The position numbers were made by a program, and so were the translations under genes. From positions 1,353,501 to 1,417,500 of the forward strand of contig NC_084767.1 in the NCBI RefSeq assembly GCF_028858725.1: a stretch of 64,000 nt of DNA. Reading direction: 5' to 3'. The first letter of the stretch is position 1. The number at the start of each line of letters is the position of its first letter. Positions 34,733 to 48,500 of this stretch are shown here, one piece after another. The DNA is from Colius striatus. Lineage: Eukaryota > Chordata > Aves > Coliiformes > Coliidae. Under the pieces are notes generated by a model. The model did no database searches. It saw nothing but the letters and a program-made list of their open reading frames with translations, and was not told where the DNA came from.

Positions 34733-37700
34733 CCTCACATTAAAGCCAGCATCTCAGGCTCAAGCGTGCAGGGTTTCTATTACACTTTCTCCCTGACTAC
34801 AGTGATCAGCGCTTCTGTGCCCCTTCAGGCAGCACAGTTGCTCTGATTGCACCCTTTGGCTCTATTAAAATCCCTCCTCACGTTATGGATCTGAAAACAG
34901 GCATGACAAAAATAAAAGTGTGTATGTTGTAGCGGCAGAGATGGCTGTTTTGCACTGTTTATTCTCTCCTCTGAAGATAGCAAGGAGAAAAACACAAGTG
35001 TGTTCTGCTTTCCTGTGTTCTTGCATTGTTCGTTAACGCCTTGTATCAAGCAAGTCAGCAGCATCTGCTTTCTGCTTTTCATTATCCAGAAGGTTCTCTT
35101 TAATGTTTGCTGAAACACGTGAAATGTCCAGATGTGCTAAAATCTTTCAGAGTGACCTGTTAGAGGGCTACAGGTAAAATGTCAGAAAAGGAAACAGCTT
35201 TGTTTCTCAGCAGTAGATTTGTCATATTCTTTGAAGCTGCAGCCACAGTTAAAATCATTAAAACATGTGTGACCTGCCTCTGTTATTCCTTAGCAAGCAA
35301 ACATGCTTGGGAAAGTGCACCACTTTGTTTTATAAAGAGAAACAAAAATAGTGCTTTAGTTCTGTATGCAGAGCCCTGAAATATTTGTATTTTGTGTAGG
35401 TGCAAGTCATTTAGACATGTGTAGGTACTGATTTTGATTCAGATTATTTAGTAGGGTGGTATTGTTTCTGACAACAAATATTTAATCTTTCAAAGCAAGA
35501 CATTAAAAGATTTTTGTTCTAGGAATTCAAATGCCTTTTACACTCCCTATTTCCTCTGCAACCTAGAAAGTTAATTCCTGATGAGTACATATTTGTGCAT
35601 ACAAACAATTTCCGAATCAAGCACTTACTTATGGAGAGATGTCATTGACAGGGACTGATAGAAAGTTTGCAGAAAGGCACTGAACCTTGTGAAGGGGAGC
35701 AACCTCAGCCTACACAGCTGATGGCTGGGTTATGGGAAGATTGGGTGGATCACAGCAATTCTGCTGTGGCTTTACAGAAAATTGCATCAGGTAGAAGGGA
35801 GAGCAGTTCAGTTCACCAGCAGGTATAGATTATATGGCAAATTTCATCTTTATTTGAAGTTACATGTCAAGACCTATTGACCAAAGATATTTATCTTTGT
35901 TAGTATTACAATAGGTTTAGTCTTGTACGTTGCCTGAGAAAAACTCTGTGTGTTAGAAGGCAGATGTATTTAATTCTTTTCTTCTTCCTAGTGGATCTAC
36001 ATTTATTGCCATTACCATAATCACCACATACCTCTCTTCTAATGGGACATTTTTCTGCAGAACAGTTTGCCTTGTCACTCCTTTTTTTTTTCCCTTTGAT
36101 GTGAGGGTGAGGAGCTTTTACATATTCAAGGCTAAAATAACAATTCTCTGTCTGGGTAGATTGAGGCCAGTGAAGACCTCAGTGCTGCTGTTGTGCTTGC
36201 AATGTCAGGAACCCTGTGAGGCAGGGGGACCTGGGGCATCCTATGCTCTCTCACCCACAGGAGCAGTGCTGTGGCCATGTTTCCCATCCTCTCAGGTACT
36301 AGCTGGAGCAACTCACTTTACATCATAACAAGTTTTCACTCCCTAGAAGGATATTAAGAGATTCAACTACAGGAGCAGTCTGCAAGTCCCACTTTGGGAC
36401 AAAAATCTGTGCTGCAGATGAGGTGAGAGCCTGGGACTAGGAAGGCACTTAATTCCATTTTGCCTGTGGAGTACGCTAAGTAAACACATAGTTGCTGGTC
36501 ATTTGATGCATGACTCAATTCTCCTCTTACAGGGATGTAAATCCATGGCATTGCTTTGGTGATAAAGAGATATAAATGAGAGAAGAACAGGCTGTCAGCA
36601 TACAACTGCAGAAGGCAGGCTGCAAAGGAAAGGATTTTAAACTTTGCAACATATACAATATCTGGGCCATTGGAAAGAAGAGTGTGTCCTGGTTTGGGAG
36701 GTTGTTGGGTTGGAGTTTTCTTTTGATTTGTGTTAGTAATAATCTATGGGGAGACACACGGCTTTCACTCACCAATTTCAGTTTAAAACAAATACATAGA
36801 TTCTGGGAGAATTTATGCAATACAAAACATAGACAATGACCCAAGAGAACTCTCTGGACAGAAATATCTGGAAACAACTACAAATCTCTGCTCCAAAGTC
36901 TTCAAGAAGCAGGAACCCACCCATGGAAAAATGCCAAAGGAACCTGAAAATCATCACAGAATCATAGAAACGAGAGTAAACTAATCTGTTACATTCATTT
37001 CTTTCTTTCCTTTTCCTCATTTCATGTTTTCCTGTTCTTAAAGTTAATCTATCTAATAAGAAATATGAAGCTAGACTGCAACATTCACTGCTCAGTCACA
37101 GTTGTCACCGGCATTCATATTGGATGAGCTGGCTGAAATGCTTATTGAAAACAAGTCTGGAGAGATGATGAGATTCGTGGTGGGGAAATGACCACCATTC
37201 ATCCAAAATGTTTTCAGTAGCAGCACTGGGAAGGGAATACACTGGTGCAATCTGTTGTTCTTGTTCTTGTTTTAAAGGTCTCTAATGAGCCATATGTGCA
37301 ATGCATTTCACCCTGGGAAATCCCACTGAAATCTGGCACTCGGATTTCATTTCTTATGCTGCTATATTTAGAGCAGAAAGCAGATCTCCCAGCGTGACTC
37401 CTTCTGGCTTATAGAAGCCCCATGAGTTGTCTTAGTAATATACACTAATTGGTTACCAAAGCTGCCAGACCCCCATGAAAATTCTCTGAGATGATAAGAA
37501 GTGGAAGCAGAGCAGTTGCCGGTACTTTCAGGCTGCAGTCACACGGCAGCCGCCGGTCGTCATGTCTGTGCTGTGGGGATGAGACACAGATGACCTCGAT
37601 GGATGTGGTGTGGTCTTTGTTGCTGTGGCACATTGCTCAATCACTTCTTTTTCTGCACCTCCTTTTTATCGTGTGGACAGGGAGTCGGATCAGAAGTGTC

Positions 37701-40700
37701 TCCATTGAGTTTTAATGAGTAAATTAGAGTTTTGAAAAAATTTGCAGTTGATGGTAGTCTCTGAGCATCCACGTTCCCTTCCTCACTGTCCATCTGTGTC
37801 TGCTGGGAAAGGCAAGAGGTGATCCAGGGTATTTATTTTTAATAAGCTCCTGTCCTTCTTGACCTTAGCTCATTAAAAATCATCCACAGCCATGCCAAGT
37901 GAGGCATTCAACATCACCGTGTCACATTCAAAGGAATGAACCTTCTTTTTAAATAGAATATTTTTCCTATACTTTATCCAGATTTCTGCAGCTGAAGTGC
38001 CAGAATGGTCCATGCCTTAAAGAAATGTGGTTTCTAAATTATGGGGAGGGGAAAGAGGTAATATACATCAGTATTTGCAGTGGAATGTGTGAATACGGAG
38101 TATTTCACTATTTCACACCTTTTCCATACTCATCTATATAAGAAAATAACATCTTTAAAACTGAAGAGCAACGAAATCATGGCAGCTCGGTAGAAATGAC
38201 ATCCAAAACCTACTAAACTAAGCAGAGAACATGTCCATCCTAGGAGCTTTTTGTTATCTTTCCCAGCTCTTTGATAGTGATGTAATTTTCTGTAATCACT
38301 CAGAGAGATGGCTGGATATTTTTTCTATTAAATTCTGAAGGACTTAAACCTTTTCTGCCTTACCTTTGCTGTTTTTCATGTTTATATACAACAGTATAAT
38401 GCATCAGCATTTTTATATGTTTCCCATATAAAAATGAGCCATGCTTATAGAGGTTGTCAGACTTTCTATTCCACAGAATAACCAGAGCATCACTGTAAGT
38501 TGACACCAGGCTAAACATCACATCTAGATGCTGAAATGTCTTATTTTATGGCCTTGTTGTTATTTAATAGCTAAGCTGTGCCCTTTTCTTAATTTACTGT
38601 TGCTATCCAGAAGTATATTAGTGCTGGGGGATGCTGCTTGCAGAGGTCTCAGGGTAGCTGCGCTGCTTTCGTGGGTGCCCTGGAGTCAGCAAAGCTGTGT
38701 GTTGGCTAAGGGACCAGCCACACCGTGTTAATTAACTGGCGAGTTAGAAATGGTAAGGAGTCCAGTCTGCAGTGCTTTAACCTTCTTTCAGCAGGTTTCT
38801 GCTACCAGGGATTGGAATATAAAGTGATTACATTTTGCTCTCCTCTGTATTTAGCCTCAGGAGGTTTCTGATAGGTTTTGGCTATTAAAGACCGCAGTAA
38901 ATGCCTAGCTGGAAGCTATCTGGCATTCATAACCTTCAGCTATTTAGGAAATCAGAAAAGCTGAATGGATTTTTTTCTTTCTTCCCTTTTTTTTTTTTCT
39001 TTCTGTTAAGAGAAGCTACAAGAGCACAGGACACTGCCTGCCTTTCAGGTGAATTCCACTCAGGATGATAAATTATGTCTGAACTGAACCAAAATGTTCC
39101 TAATGGCCCTAGTCAAAAGGCCTATTACAGAATGTCTAACTCACTTAAATTCCTTTCTGCTTTAAATTGTTAATGATTATGTATTTTAGGGCTAGAGTGA
39201 TATGCACTTAAAGGGCACTTTGCTTTAAGGTTAGCCAAACTTAAAAATGAGCACCTGAACTGAGGTATACAGACTTGCTCAAGTGGCTTGAGGATATCAG
39301 TGGCAATCAGGATATTGTCTCTACAGGTGACTAGTTTTGTGGGGATATTTGCAGGACACCACTAAAGTTTATAGAAGAGAGAGCAGAAGAATATTTTAGA
39401 GCAGAGAGAAACAGCAGCGTTGTCTTGCCCTTGTGCTTTTTAAATCACACTTCTGATATTGCAGAGAGAAAGTTTATTTGTCTTTCATTATGACATTTGG
39501 AGAAGTAAACCACACAGAGGCATAAAGGGCATTTTCCCAAAGGATCGGGCTGGCCCCATGGTAAAACATAAGTGCATGCCTAATATATGCACACAGACAT
39601 GGGTAAGCTTGCAGAGAAAGCTGAAAAATGTCCAGAATGTCTTCATTGCTTCTTGTGGCGTACAGACAAGTTCCAAGCACCTAGGACCATAACACTGCCA
39701 TCTTCTGTCATTTCTCTTGCAGAATAAAGGATGTATTCTTTATGAGTTGCCATATACTCATTCTCTTTTGGATATTCCTCTCTTGATGATGCAGCTTCCC
39801 ACTGGGGTTTTTAAGCAAACATTGTTCCCAGCTTGTTTGCTATGCTGTTAGTGTGAATTGCTGGAACAGTGCTCTGCAAATGTCTGGGTCCTTCAGAATA
39901 TTTCTATTCCCCATTGTGTCGCTTTCCCTTTGATATCTGATGAGTCAGCAGGTCTTTAATTGCTGTTCTTTTTAGCTGGAAGTGCTCTTGTTCAATAAGC
40001 TAAATATTTGATTGCCCCAGCTCTCTAGATAGAGCAGGGCACACAGTGGGATGCACAAACTCCTAATGCAAAAGCTGTTGCCCCTTCACACAGCATGTTT
40101 GGGAGCTCAGCCTCAGGCTATGGCTGGGTTGTGTCTCCAGGCTCCATGGGAGCTGTGGGGAACCATGCAGGCTCAGGTGGCTCAAACTGGATGGCAGCAG
40201 CCCTGCTCAGGAAGACTTACTGCAGGAGGGTCTGCAAGTCACCCAGGAGACATGTGTGACGGTGCTCTCTGCTCTCAGCTTCTCCCAGAACTCCTTTCTG
40301 CTCTGTTTTTCAGAGAAGCACTGTAGATATACCCACTGGGATACTCCTGTGCTTGGTAGATTGTGGAGTGTGCCTTCAGGGATTCAGTAAGATGGGATAT
40401 TATAGCCAATAAAATTGTCTTCTTGTAAGTTTCTTGAATATTATGCAAGCATTTCATACTCAGTGAGCTGAAATAAGGGCACTTTTTACAGCACTTTCCA
40501 AGTATTTTAAATGAATGTGTTGTGTAGGGACAATGTCTTGTGTCTTGTATGAGAAAGCCAGGCTTCTCGGTAAGGCCGTTACCACCGGGCAGAGTTGGGT
40601 CTTCAGCCTTGCAGGTGGCTCCATGAGAGGAGGAATCCAGTTTGGTGTTCACAAATATGCAATACCTGCTCACAGAAACCTAGGAGCTGCTGACTGTAAA

Positions 40701-43700
40701 CACCTCTGTGCTTTGGGGAGTTATCTGTCCACATGGTGCTGTGTAGGAGCATGCAGACTTTCACATCATAGCAAAGCATGAACAGTCCCAAGGACTGTCA
40801 GCAGTGTAGGTCTGAGGCAGTAGCTGCAGTGCAGTCTGTGGAGAATAACTTGAATGTACCTGTCTGCATCTGCCTCTGGGCTTCATATTCCTCTGAAGTC
40901 TCATTGCCTCTGCATCTCTAGTGGAGCATGGAGTTGTACTGGGACTAGTATATAAAGTAACACTCAGAAATGCAGAGGACAGCATGCACTTAGCACACAT
41001 ATTCAGTCACTTCATTTCTGAGTGATACTGGAGAAAAGAAAGAGCTTGATCAGAATAATGGGGAAAGGAAGAGCCCCACAGCCTCGCTTTGTTAATCTTA
41101 TTAGCCTGTCCTAATGTAAGAGAAGCTGCTGCAATGCACACACTCGAGCAGTGGCATGAAAAAAATTGCAGAAGTTTCCCTCCCACTGAGTCAAAGTGAA
41201 GCAATCTCACTCCCCCTGAAAGGATGAAATAAATGCAGCTGCTGTTAGAGCAGAGCAGTGAACACTACAACTGTCATTTTGTAGAACAGACCTCTTAAAC
41301 AGACCTTTAGATTAAGAAAAATAGGCGTGGAGTAAAACTCTGTCCTGAAGCAAACTTGGCAGTACTGCAGCAGTGGCATGGAGGAACCCCATGAATAGAT
41401 AAGTGGCGTTTTCCCACATTATTCAAAGTACCTACTTGCTGAACAAGTGGAGCAGAAAGTTCTCAGTGGATGAAGAATGAGGAGAGAACAGTCCATCTGC
41501 GCAGAGCCTTGACTTCCGCCGAGCCGTTAATATCAGGAGTGTTTATGACCTTCCAGTCAAGCAAGGGAGAGTAACTCATCAGCAGTCAGGTTCAACCAGC
41601 TAATGTTTCCAAGATTAAATGCTTACTTGCAGACTGGATTGCCAATTTTATGGTGAACCCTTTCCATCGACATAATTTTCAGTGTTGGGACCGCTGCAGG
41701 TTTCAAGCTCCCCAGAGTAAGTTATGGTGCTATATGAAATGAATAAGCTGGCAAGAAACATGGGAGAGCTTGAAAGTCTTCCTTTGTGCTGAACAATGCA
41801 GGCAATTCCTGCTACAATGCCTTCTGAAAGCCATCCTTTGTTTCAGTATCTGGATTCAGCAGATGCCCTTGATATGAGACAATCTCCCTTGTGTCCCTTC
41901 AGCCACATACAACTATCTGGGAGCTCAGAGGCAGAGGTCCTGCCTGGACTGGCCAGGGGCAGCTGATTAGCCAAGACCCTATGTGACTTTCAGGGACCAG
42001 ACTGGCCATTGTTGCCCTACTGCACTTCAAGGCATTCTTGTTTGAAGTATGTCACATACAGATTTGGCCAGTGTCTTCAATAATGGAAAACAGTTGATGG
42101 TGGGTCCTGTCCAAAGTAACTGAGCACACAGGGAAAGCTTAGTGACTGCCACCTTTAAGCACGGGGAAAAGTTACAGGCTTTGACAGCAGTAATACATGC
42201 TGTGTTCTAGATTAGAAAATTGGGGAAAGAGTTTGCCACTGTACAGAAACATCTCAGCTCTCGAGAGTGGATTTGTAATGGAGGTGGGCTTCCAGTCACC
42301 TACTCAGTGCCCATGTCAGGGAAGATTTTCATAGAGCCACTTTACCTGTCTCCTGTTGATAAAAATAATTGGAATTATTGGACCTTGAAAGCCATGGAGA
42401 AAGTAATGGATGACCAGCTGCACTTCAAATGAAAAAGTAATCTGTGGAATAATTACTGCCAGTCAACCCAAGCCCAGCTGTGAAATATTAATGGGTTGCT
42501 TGATCAGTCTATACAGAGCTCTCAATCATCCTCCTAGAGAGCAGCACAAACCCAGCAAATACCTCAGGATTTGTGGTAAGCCAAATTATTGATGGGGCAG
42601 AATAAGATGTTCTACCATGATATTTGCTATAGGCAACTAACAATTATTGTGTCCTAATGGAAAACTTTTTCTTAATATTTCTAAGTTTGGAGATGATCTG
42701 TCTTACACCTCTCCAAGCATCCAGCTTCTTGTGGACAAGCAGTGGCATCCTTTTGCTCTGCAGATCTGTGCGGTGTTGCTGTAAAACTCAGCAGCATGTG
42801 ACAGTCTTAGAGAGGGGGGAAAAAAAAGTTGAACAAGGAGCTTTCTATATTTAACACTAACCTATGTTCCATAGAAAATGTTTCAACAGAACACACAGAG
42901 CTCAGAAAGACTGATAAGAAGTGAGGTGCCACCCTGATCCAGCAAAGGGCTGCATTTCAGGCATGTGAACTGTTTGCTTCAGAGAGACTTTGCATAAGCT
43001 TAAGTACTTTCTGAGGTTCAGGTCCACTGAGTGGGAGTTCATACATTTAAAAAAAGAAAAGCTCTGCACTAGAGTTCCTGAGCCCTTGAACTTCAGGGAA
43101 GTTCAGCATCAAAACGGGGAGCGAACCAGGGAAGGAACACAGGTTGCTCTGATTAGAAACACTGCAGAGTTTTGATCATGCCATGAGATATGGGCCCCAT
43201 GCTGCATTTGTTTAATGGGAATGATCGTTTCTTTGGTGTCTCTTCTGTGCCTACCTCCTCTTGGTCCCAGTAGATCTGTCAGTCTCAGTCCTCCCACATT
43301 GCCTAGATGTGTGGACAGGACGGTGGCAAACCTCAGAGAAAAGCCTGGTTTGTCTCTGAGAGGGATTTCAACTTTGTGATGGGAGCCTGCCTTGCAGAAG
43401 AGGAGGTGGGTAAACCTGAGCATGAAGCAGGATCTGCTGATAATCAGGCAGATGTCAAGGAAAGCTCTTCCCAATTTTGTGTGAAAGTGAGGTAGCAAAT
43501 GGAGGAACCCAGACCATGACATGTCCTCCTTTGTTTCTGTCTGCCCTACAGAGTCAGGGAGAAAACATTCCCTACATAACACGAAGGACTGTGACCGGTT
43601 AGCATGTGTGAGCTCTGTGGGTAGAGGCACTTTCTTTGGATAGTGCCAGAGCAGCATGTACATCTGTAATAAATGAACACTGAGAAAAGACACAGACACA

Positions 43701-45479
43701 AGAAGGTATCAAAATCTGCTTGCGTCCCCAAAATGAATGTGGAGAACTGTTCCTGTTAGTGATATGTTTTGATGTCACATTGTAAGGAAGAAGGAACTGC
43801 CTTAGTGTCTTCTGAAGAGCCAAGAGAGAGAGTTAACATCCTTCAGAAAATAATTCAGGGAATGTAGTTTATGCCTCTGCACTGAATGACACTTGGAGGA
43901 ATGTCTCATCACAAAAATTAAGCACATAAGTTAACTCCTAAATGTAGCATGAATATTCGCAATAGATCAGCTTCAGAAACTTCAACTAGGAAATTCTAGG
44001 CTCAAAGCTGAGGCTTGTCACTGCAAGAGCTGAGGGATTTGGATCTCTCTAGTCATCCTTTACAGCTATAAAATATAGTTGGTTTTGACTCCCTGATAGG
44101 CAAATGGCCCAGGCATCACACTGGATAGTGCTGGGGTTCACCTCTTCCCTGCAGCTCTACAACTGGTCCTTTGAGTAACCTCATGTAATTTCTCTGTCCT
44201 TTTACTCTCCTTCTTAATCCTTTGCATATTGCCACTGTGAGGTTTTTTGCAAGGGACAACGTTTGTATTACGAGCAAATATTATTATTAGGTTTGCAATC
44301 ATTATGCTTATCTATATATATCTTAGTAAACCTAGTCTCAGATTTCAATATTAACCAGTAGACTGCAGCCTCAGTTATCCATTTGGCTGAATAAGGAGCA
44401 AGCAATGCAATATGGTCAACTTTACTGTTCAAGGCAACACGGGCTAGAGGAGCAGAGTCCCAGTGTCTGCAGGCAACGTCAGAGAGCCTGTTGAGCCGCA
44501 TGTTTGAGATGACTGCTGTAGGTATTATTGCATTATAAATAGCAGCTAATAATAGTAGCATAACAGCAAGGTTCTCAGCTGATGTAAATTGGAAACTGTA
44601 ATTCCGTAGCAGTTAATGGAGCTCAACTGATTTACACTTGTTGGCTGTCTGGCCCCTAGTAAATGATTCTAAATCTGATAAAATTAAATGAGATTCAGAG
44701 CTCCCTCATATAAGAGAATATTAAACCTTATCTCTACTGTCAAACTCTTGCACGGCTGTCAGGCTTTGTAGCTGGTGCTTTAAGATCCTGGTTTAAGTTC
44801 TTGATTTTTATTATTTGATATTTTTTCACTTCTCTGTCTTTTACTTTGTTTAGTTAGTTAAATCTTTCCCAAAAGAAGAATTAGAAAAATCACCCATTTT
44901 GATGGATCATTAGGTGCCATTTGTTAGTATTCACAAGTAGTTGGCAGAGATCTGAAAGCCATTGAGATTTGTGCCCTTTAATTTCAGTTCAAAATGCAAA
45001 TAGACATGGAAAACATCTGTTCGGCACCCGTGCTGGAGAGGTCTGCAGCCTCAGTGTTTTTCCCTTGTTCTCAGTAAAGTGCTGTAAATTGTATGTAATA
45101 TGACTGCCTCCAGCCTATACGTAACAAAAAAAAAGCACTTCAAACCTGGTGAAGGTGAAAACTCAACGTCCAATTAGTTTATAAGCTCTCTTTGCTTTTG
45201 CCCAGAGTGGATGTATTACAGGCTGTGGGCTGATGTGTGGCATTAGTCTACAAGGTGAGTGGCCCTAGGGAGGGTTACACAGCGGTCAGAAGTGATGAGC
45301 AGGTTCAGGAGAGGTTCATCCTTTGAAGATTTCTTGCTTTTCTTTTACCTAAATTGCATAAATGCACAACTAGTTGTTGCTTTTCGTTGGTTCTGTTGCA
45401 GAGATCCAAATGGGCTTAAGTGCTTTTAATAGCAGGTTTTAGAAATCCAGACGGGCTTGACAGAACTGGGTGAAGGGAT
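34733..45479. other. SGCD intron
   Basis: About 10.7 kb without clear repeats, unusually repeat-poor for the window. AT-rich segments with TTAATATC/ATTA-type motifs lie at 41520-41690 and 44260-44640 and are candidate conserved non-coding DNA. Minus-strand open frames, including 196 codons at 43109-43699, have no recognisable domain. Confidence 0.45.
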
Positions 45480-45595
45480 GGCTGGGTGTGCTGTGCCCTG
45501 CGTGGGGGTGGGCTGGGGAGCGGCTGAGCGTGGGGGCGAGCTGGCGGCTCGGCAAGCGCTGGGCTTTGCGCAGGGTAACACGTCTGACCACAGCA
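45480..45595 (+). promoter_or_regulatory. GC/CpG-rich patch with possible G-quadruplex
   Basis: A roughly 115-base GC-rich island in AT-rich intron with about nine CpGs. G-runs at 45504-45508, 45510-45512, 45515-45518 and 45532-45536 on the plus strand could form a G-quadruplex with one long loop. It might be an intronic enhancer or minor promoter. No transcript start evidence is visible. Confidence 0.3.
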
Positions 45596-48500
45596 TCTGT
45601 TCCCAGGAATAGATTTAGATTTGCTGGGTTTGAAACAGAAACCTAATCTGGTGATTGCCCTGTGAGTCACTGCTGCACTTTTACCTGTGTGCCTGAATTG
45701 GACAGAACGCCTGAAGCGAAAGAGCTTCAATGCGAAACTTTCCTGAGAATTAGGACAACTGGAAACAGCCACAAGCAGGAACTCTAAAGTGCCAGAACTG
45801 AGACTACTTGGGTAGGTGGAGAGCAACTCTCACTTGAGGCCATGCTGCTGTGAATAGTTTTTGTGCAGCTTCCACAGGTGTTGATGTGAAAGAAAACACC
45901 AGAAGTTGGTTTGAGAACACGTGTAATGCACAAACTATAGATTTGTTTTCTTTACTGCATTGCTGCGCCCTGAAGTCTCTGCTAAAGCAAAAGGTAAATG
46001 AACTCATCGAGACAATCTCTGCTGAATTTGATTAAAAATGTAACATTTTAAAAAATTCATGGCTCAGACCTACAGTTGCTCATGGAGACGTGCAGGGTGC
46101 AATCACAGAGCCTGTGTTTGTTGTAGGAAACCAGCATTAAAAGTTGCATCTATCACTGTTTAAATTAGAAGGCCTCGGTGCTGTTCTTTTTATCCAAAAA
46201 CTTTCTCCCTGAGTTAATCTCTCCAGTGAGTCCATTGTACAAACTGCTTCCCATTATATCATTTCTATTTGATTCATTTATAAAGCTGCAATCTCAGCGT
46301 AGACGTGAAAGAATAAAAGATAGACTGGTTCACAGGTGTTTTACCGAATTCTGCTGGTGAGCTCAAAAAAACTACATTCCTTAAAAGTACAGAATTTCCT
46401 GGGATTTCCTGAGGCATAGAGACATCCCTAGTGTATCTTACCATAAATCAGAAGTGGCATCCCTGTGCCTGAGTGGCTCCTTCACTGAATGGAGCATACT
46501 CCATGCTCTTGGATCCAAGTAGCAGCTGCAGGATGGACCACGTTTCTCGTAAGACCCCCTCCAGTGGTGTAGTTTGTAGGCAAGCAAAGTTCATAATTTC
46601 TGCAAATAAACAGCAATAAAATATGCATGTAGAAAAGAAAATGTCACGTGCAAGACTCAGTGGAAACTGAACCCTGCAGAGGTCCCTAGAAATTATATGT
46701 TACTTTTTTTTTGTAAGACTAAGCAAAAATGCAGCAGCTCTTTGTGCTAAGATCATTAAATTACTTTGTGTGAATAAGGGTAACAAGATTTGGACAACAC
46801 TTAGGAGGGAGACAAGGAAATTAATTTTCTTGGTGTGTTGCCTGTAACTTTGAAACAATTCTGGGAGACTCCTGATAAGGGCCGATGAGACTTGTTCTGG
46901 GAACAAAATGATGTTAACCAATCTGCGAGTAAACTCCGGCTCAGCACTCCACTTGTCATTATTCAATCTGTCCTGACGAATAACAGAGATAAAAGGATGC
47001 TCTGGTCCCATGATGCAGAGGACTGATACACACAGTGAATCATAATCAAACCAGGGACTCATTTTTTTTCTCTTGTTTTTTGATTTTTCAGGTAAGAGAA
47101 GCAGTTACCAGCTTTTAAACGGCATCATAAATTATTCCTTCTCTATTGCCAAAAATGCCTGCTCACATTTCATAACAGAAATCATCTGGGCTTTTGAGAA
47201 ATTATTTCAGACTAACTGTTATTTTTTGTTTAGCCAAGCTCTGGGCCAAGTGTAATTGGCTTGATATTAATTAGTCCAGAGCTGTGAGATGGTCATACAA
47301 AGCCAAACTGCTTTTTTTGCTCTATTACCCAGGTTTTAAAATTGAATCTACAAGTACTCAAATCTCTCTCTCATCCTGTGCTTCAGATCAATGCAAGTCC
47401 AAAGTTTGTCTTGTAAAATACCATTTCTTCTTGCTAAATACACTAAATATTCCTAAGTTAGACATTGCCTGTACTTATTGCACACATTTTAAGAAGTGCT
47501 CTTTTAGACCTGTATATAATAAGGGCATTACAAAGAATGCTTTTAGGACTTGTAGTACTCTTCCAAAGACAGGAGAGACACAATTCCTTTTATTCCAGCT
47601 GCAGTACAAGGGCTCCTCTATGTCTTCCTGAAGGAAAGGAGTAAGAAGATAAGTCAAAGCACAACCCCTGGAAATTTCAGTGAATGTTCTTAAATATGTT
47701 TCTGAGGAAGTTTTCATGGAGCATCAGTTACCACAAACAGGCATCAGACATCCCTAAGTGCTGGTGTTCACCAAGCTGCCTTCAGTCGTCAGTTCTTGCT
47801 GCTCCACTCCCTCCAGCCATTTCCTTGAACCTTATTGTGCAGCCCTCAGCTCTTTGGAGCTAATCCTAGAGAAAGAAGATACTCCTTTAAAGCCCACATT
47901 AAGGAAGACTTTGCCTTCTTTTCACTGCGATAGAGAAATTGTATATTAATTTGTCTAGACCAAAGATATGAATGTTTAATTTTTGTAGACCCACCATATT
48001 AACAAAAAGTATGTAGAGTTCACTTTTGTTTCATTAATTTAAATAAGCTAAGGCAATTGTAGTTCATAAACGCAGGTTTTAATTCTATTGGCACAGCTTC
48101 AAAATACATTTAAAATCTTGTTACATGAGGTCTGTAAACAAAATATAGGTCTTTTATCTAATTTATGTTGTCAAGAGCAAAGTCATTTACATAAGAGGTT
48201 TGATAGAGTATCAGGAACAGCAATACTTTCGGAGAGAAAAGCCTATTAGATCTTAATCCATCTGATAAGCATATTACTTCCACTAAAGCCAAACTGCTTT
48301 CGTATTCAGTATAAATAATTCCATTTAGTGTAATTGATTATTTTACAGCAAGAACCAAGATAGATATTGTTGGAGGAGAATCAGCCTATTAGTCATGTTT
48401 TGGAGGTTGTTCTGGAGAAGACAGATTTCGATAAGCTCAAGCTAGTCTGAGCGATTTGTAGAGCAGATCACTAGCCAAGTTGTCATTGTGCAGCTTCTGT

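Noticed and set aside
36953..36975. ATCACAGAATCATAGAA, like a minus-strand CR1 tail
   Set aside because: Only about 20 bases match and no CR1 body follows; may be a relic or chance.
43109..43699. 196-codon minus-strand frame
   Set aside because: No recognised domain, no convincing splice sites at its edges, and composition like translated non-coding DNA.
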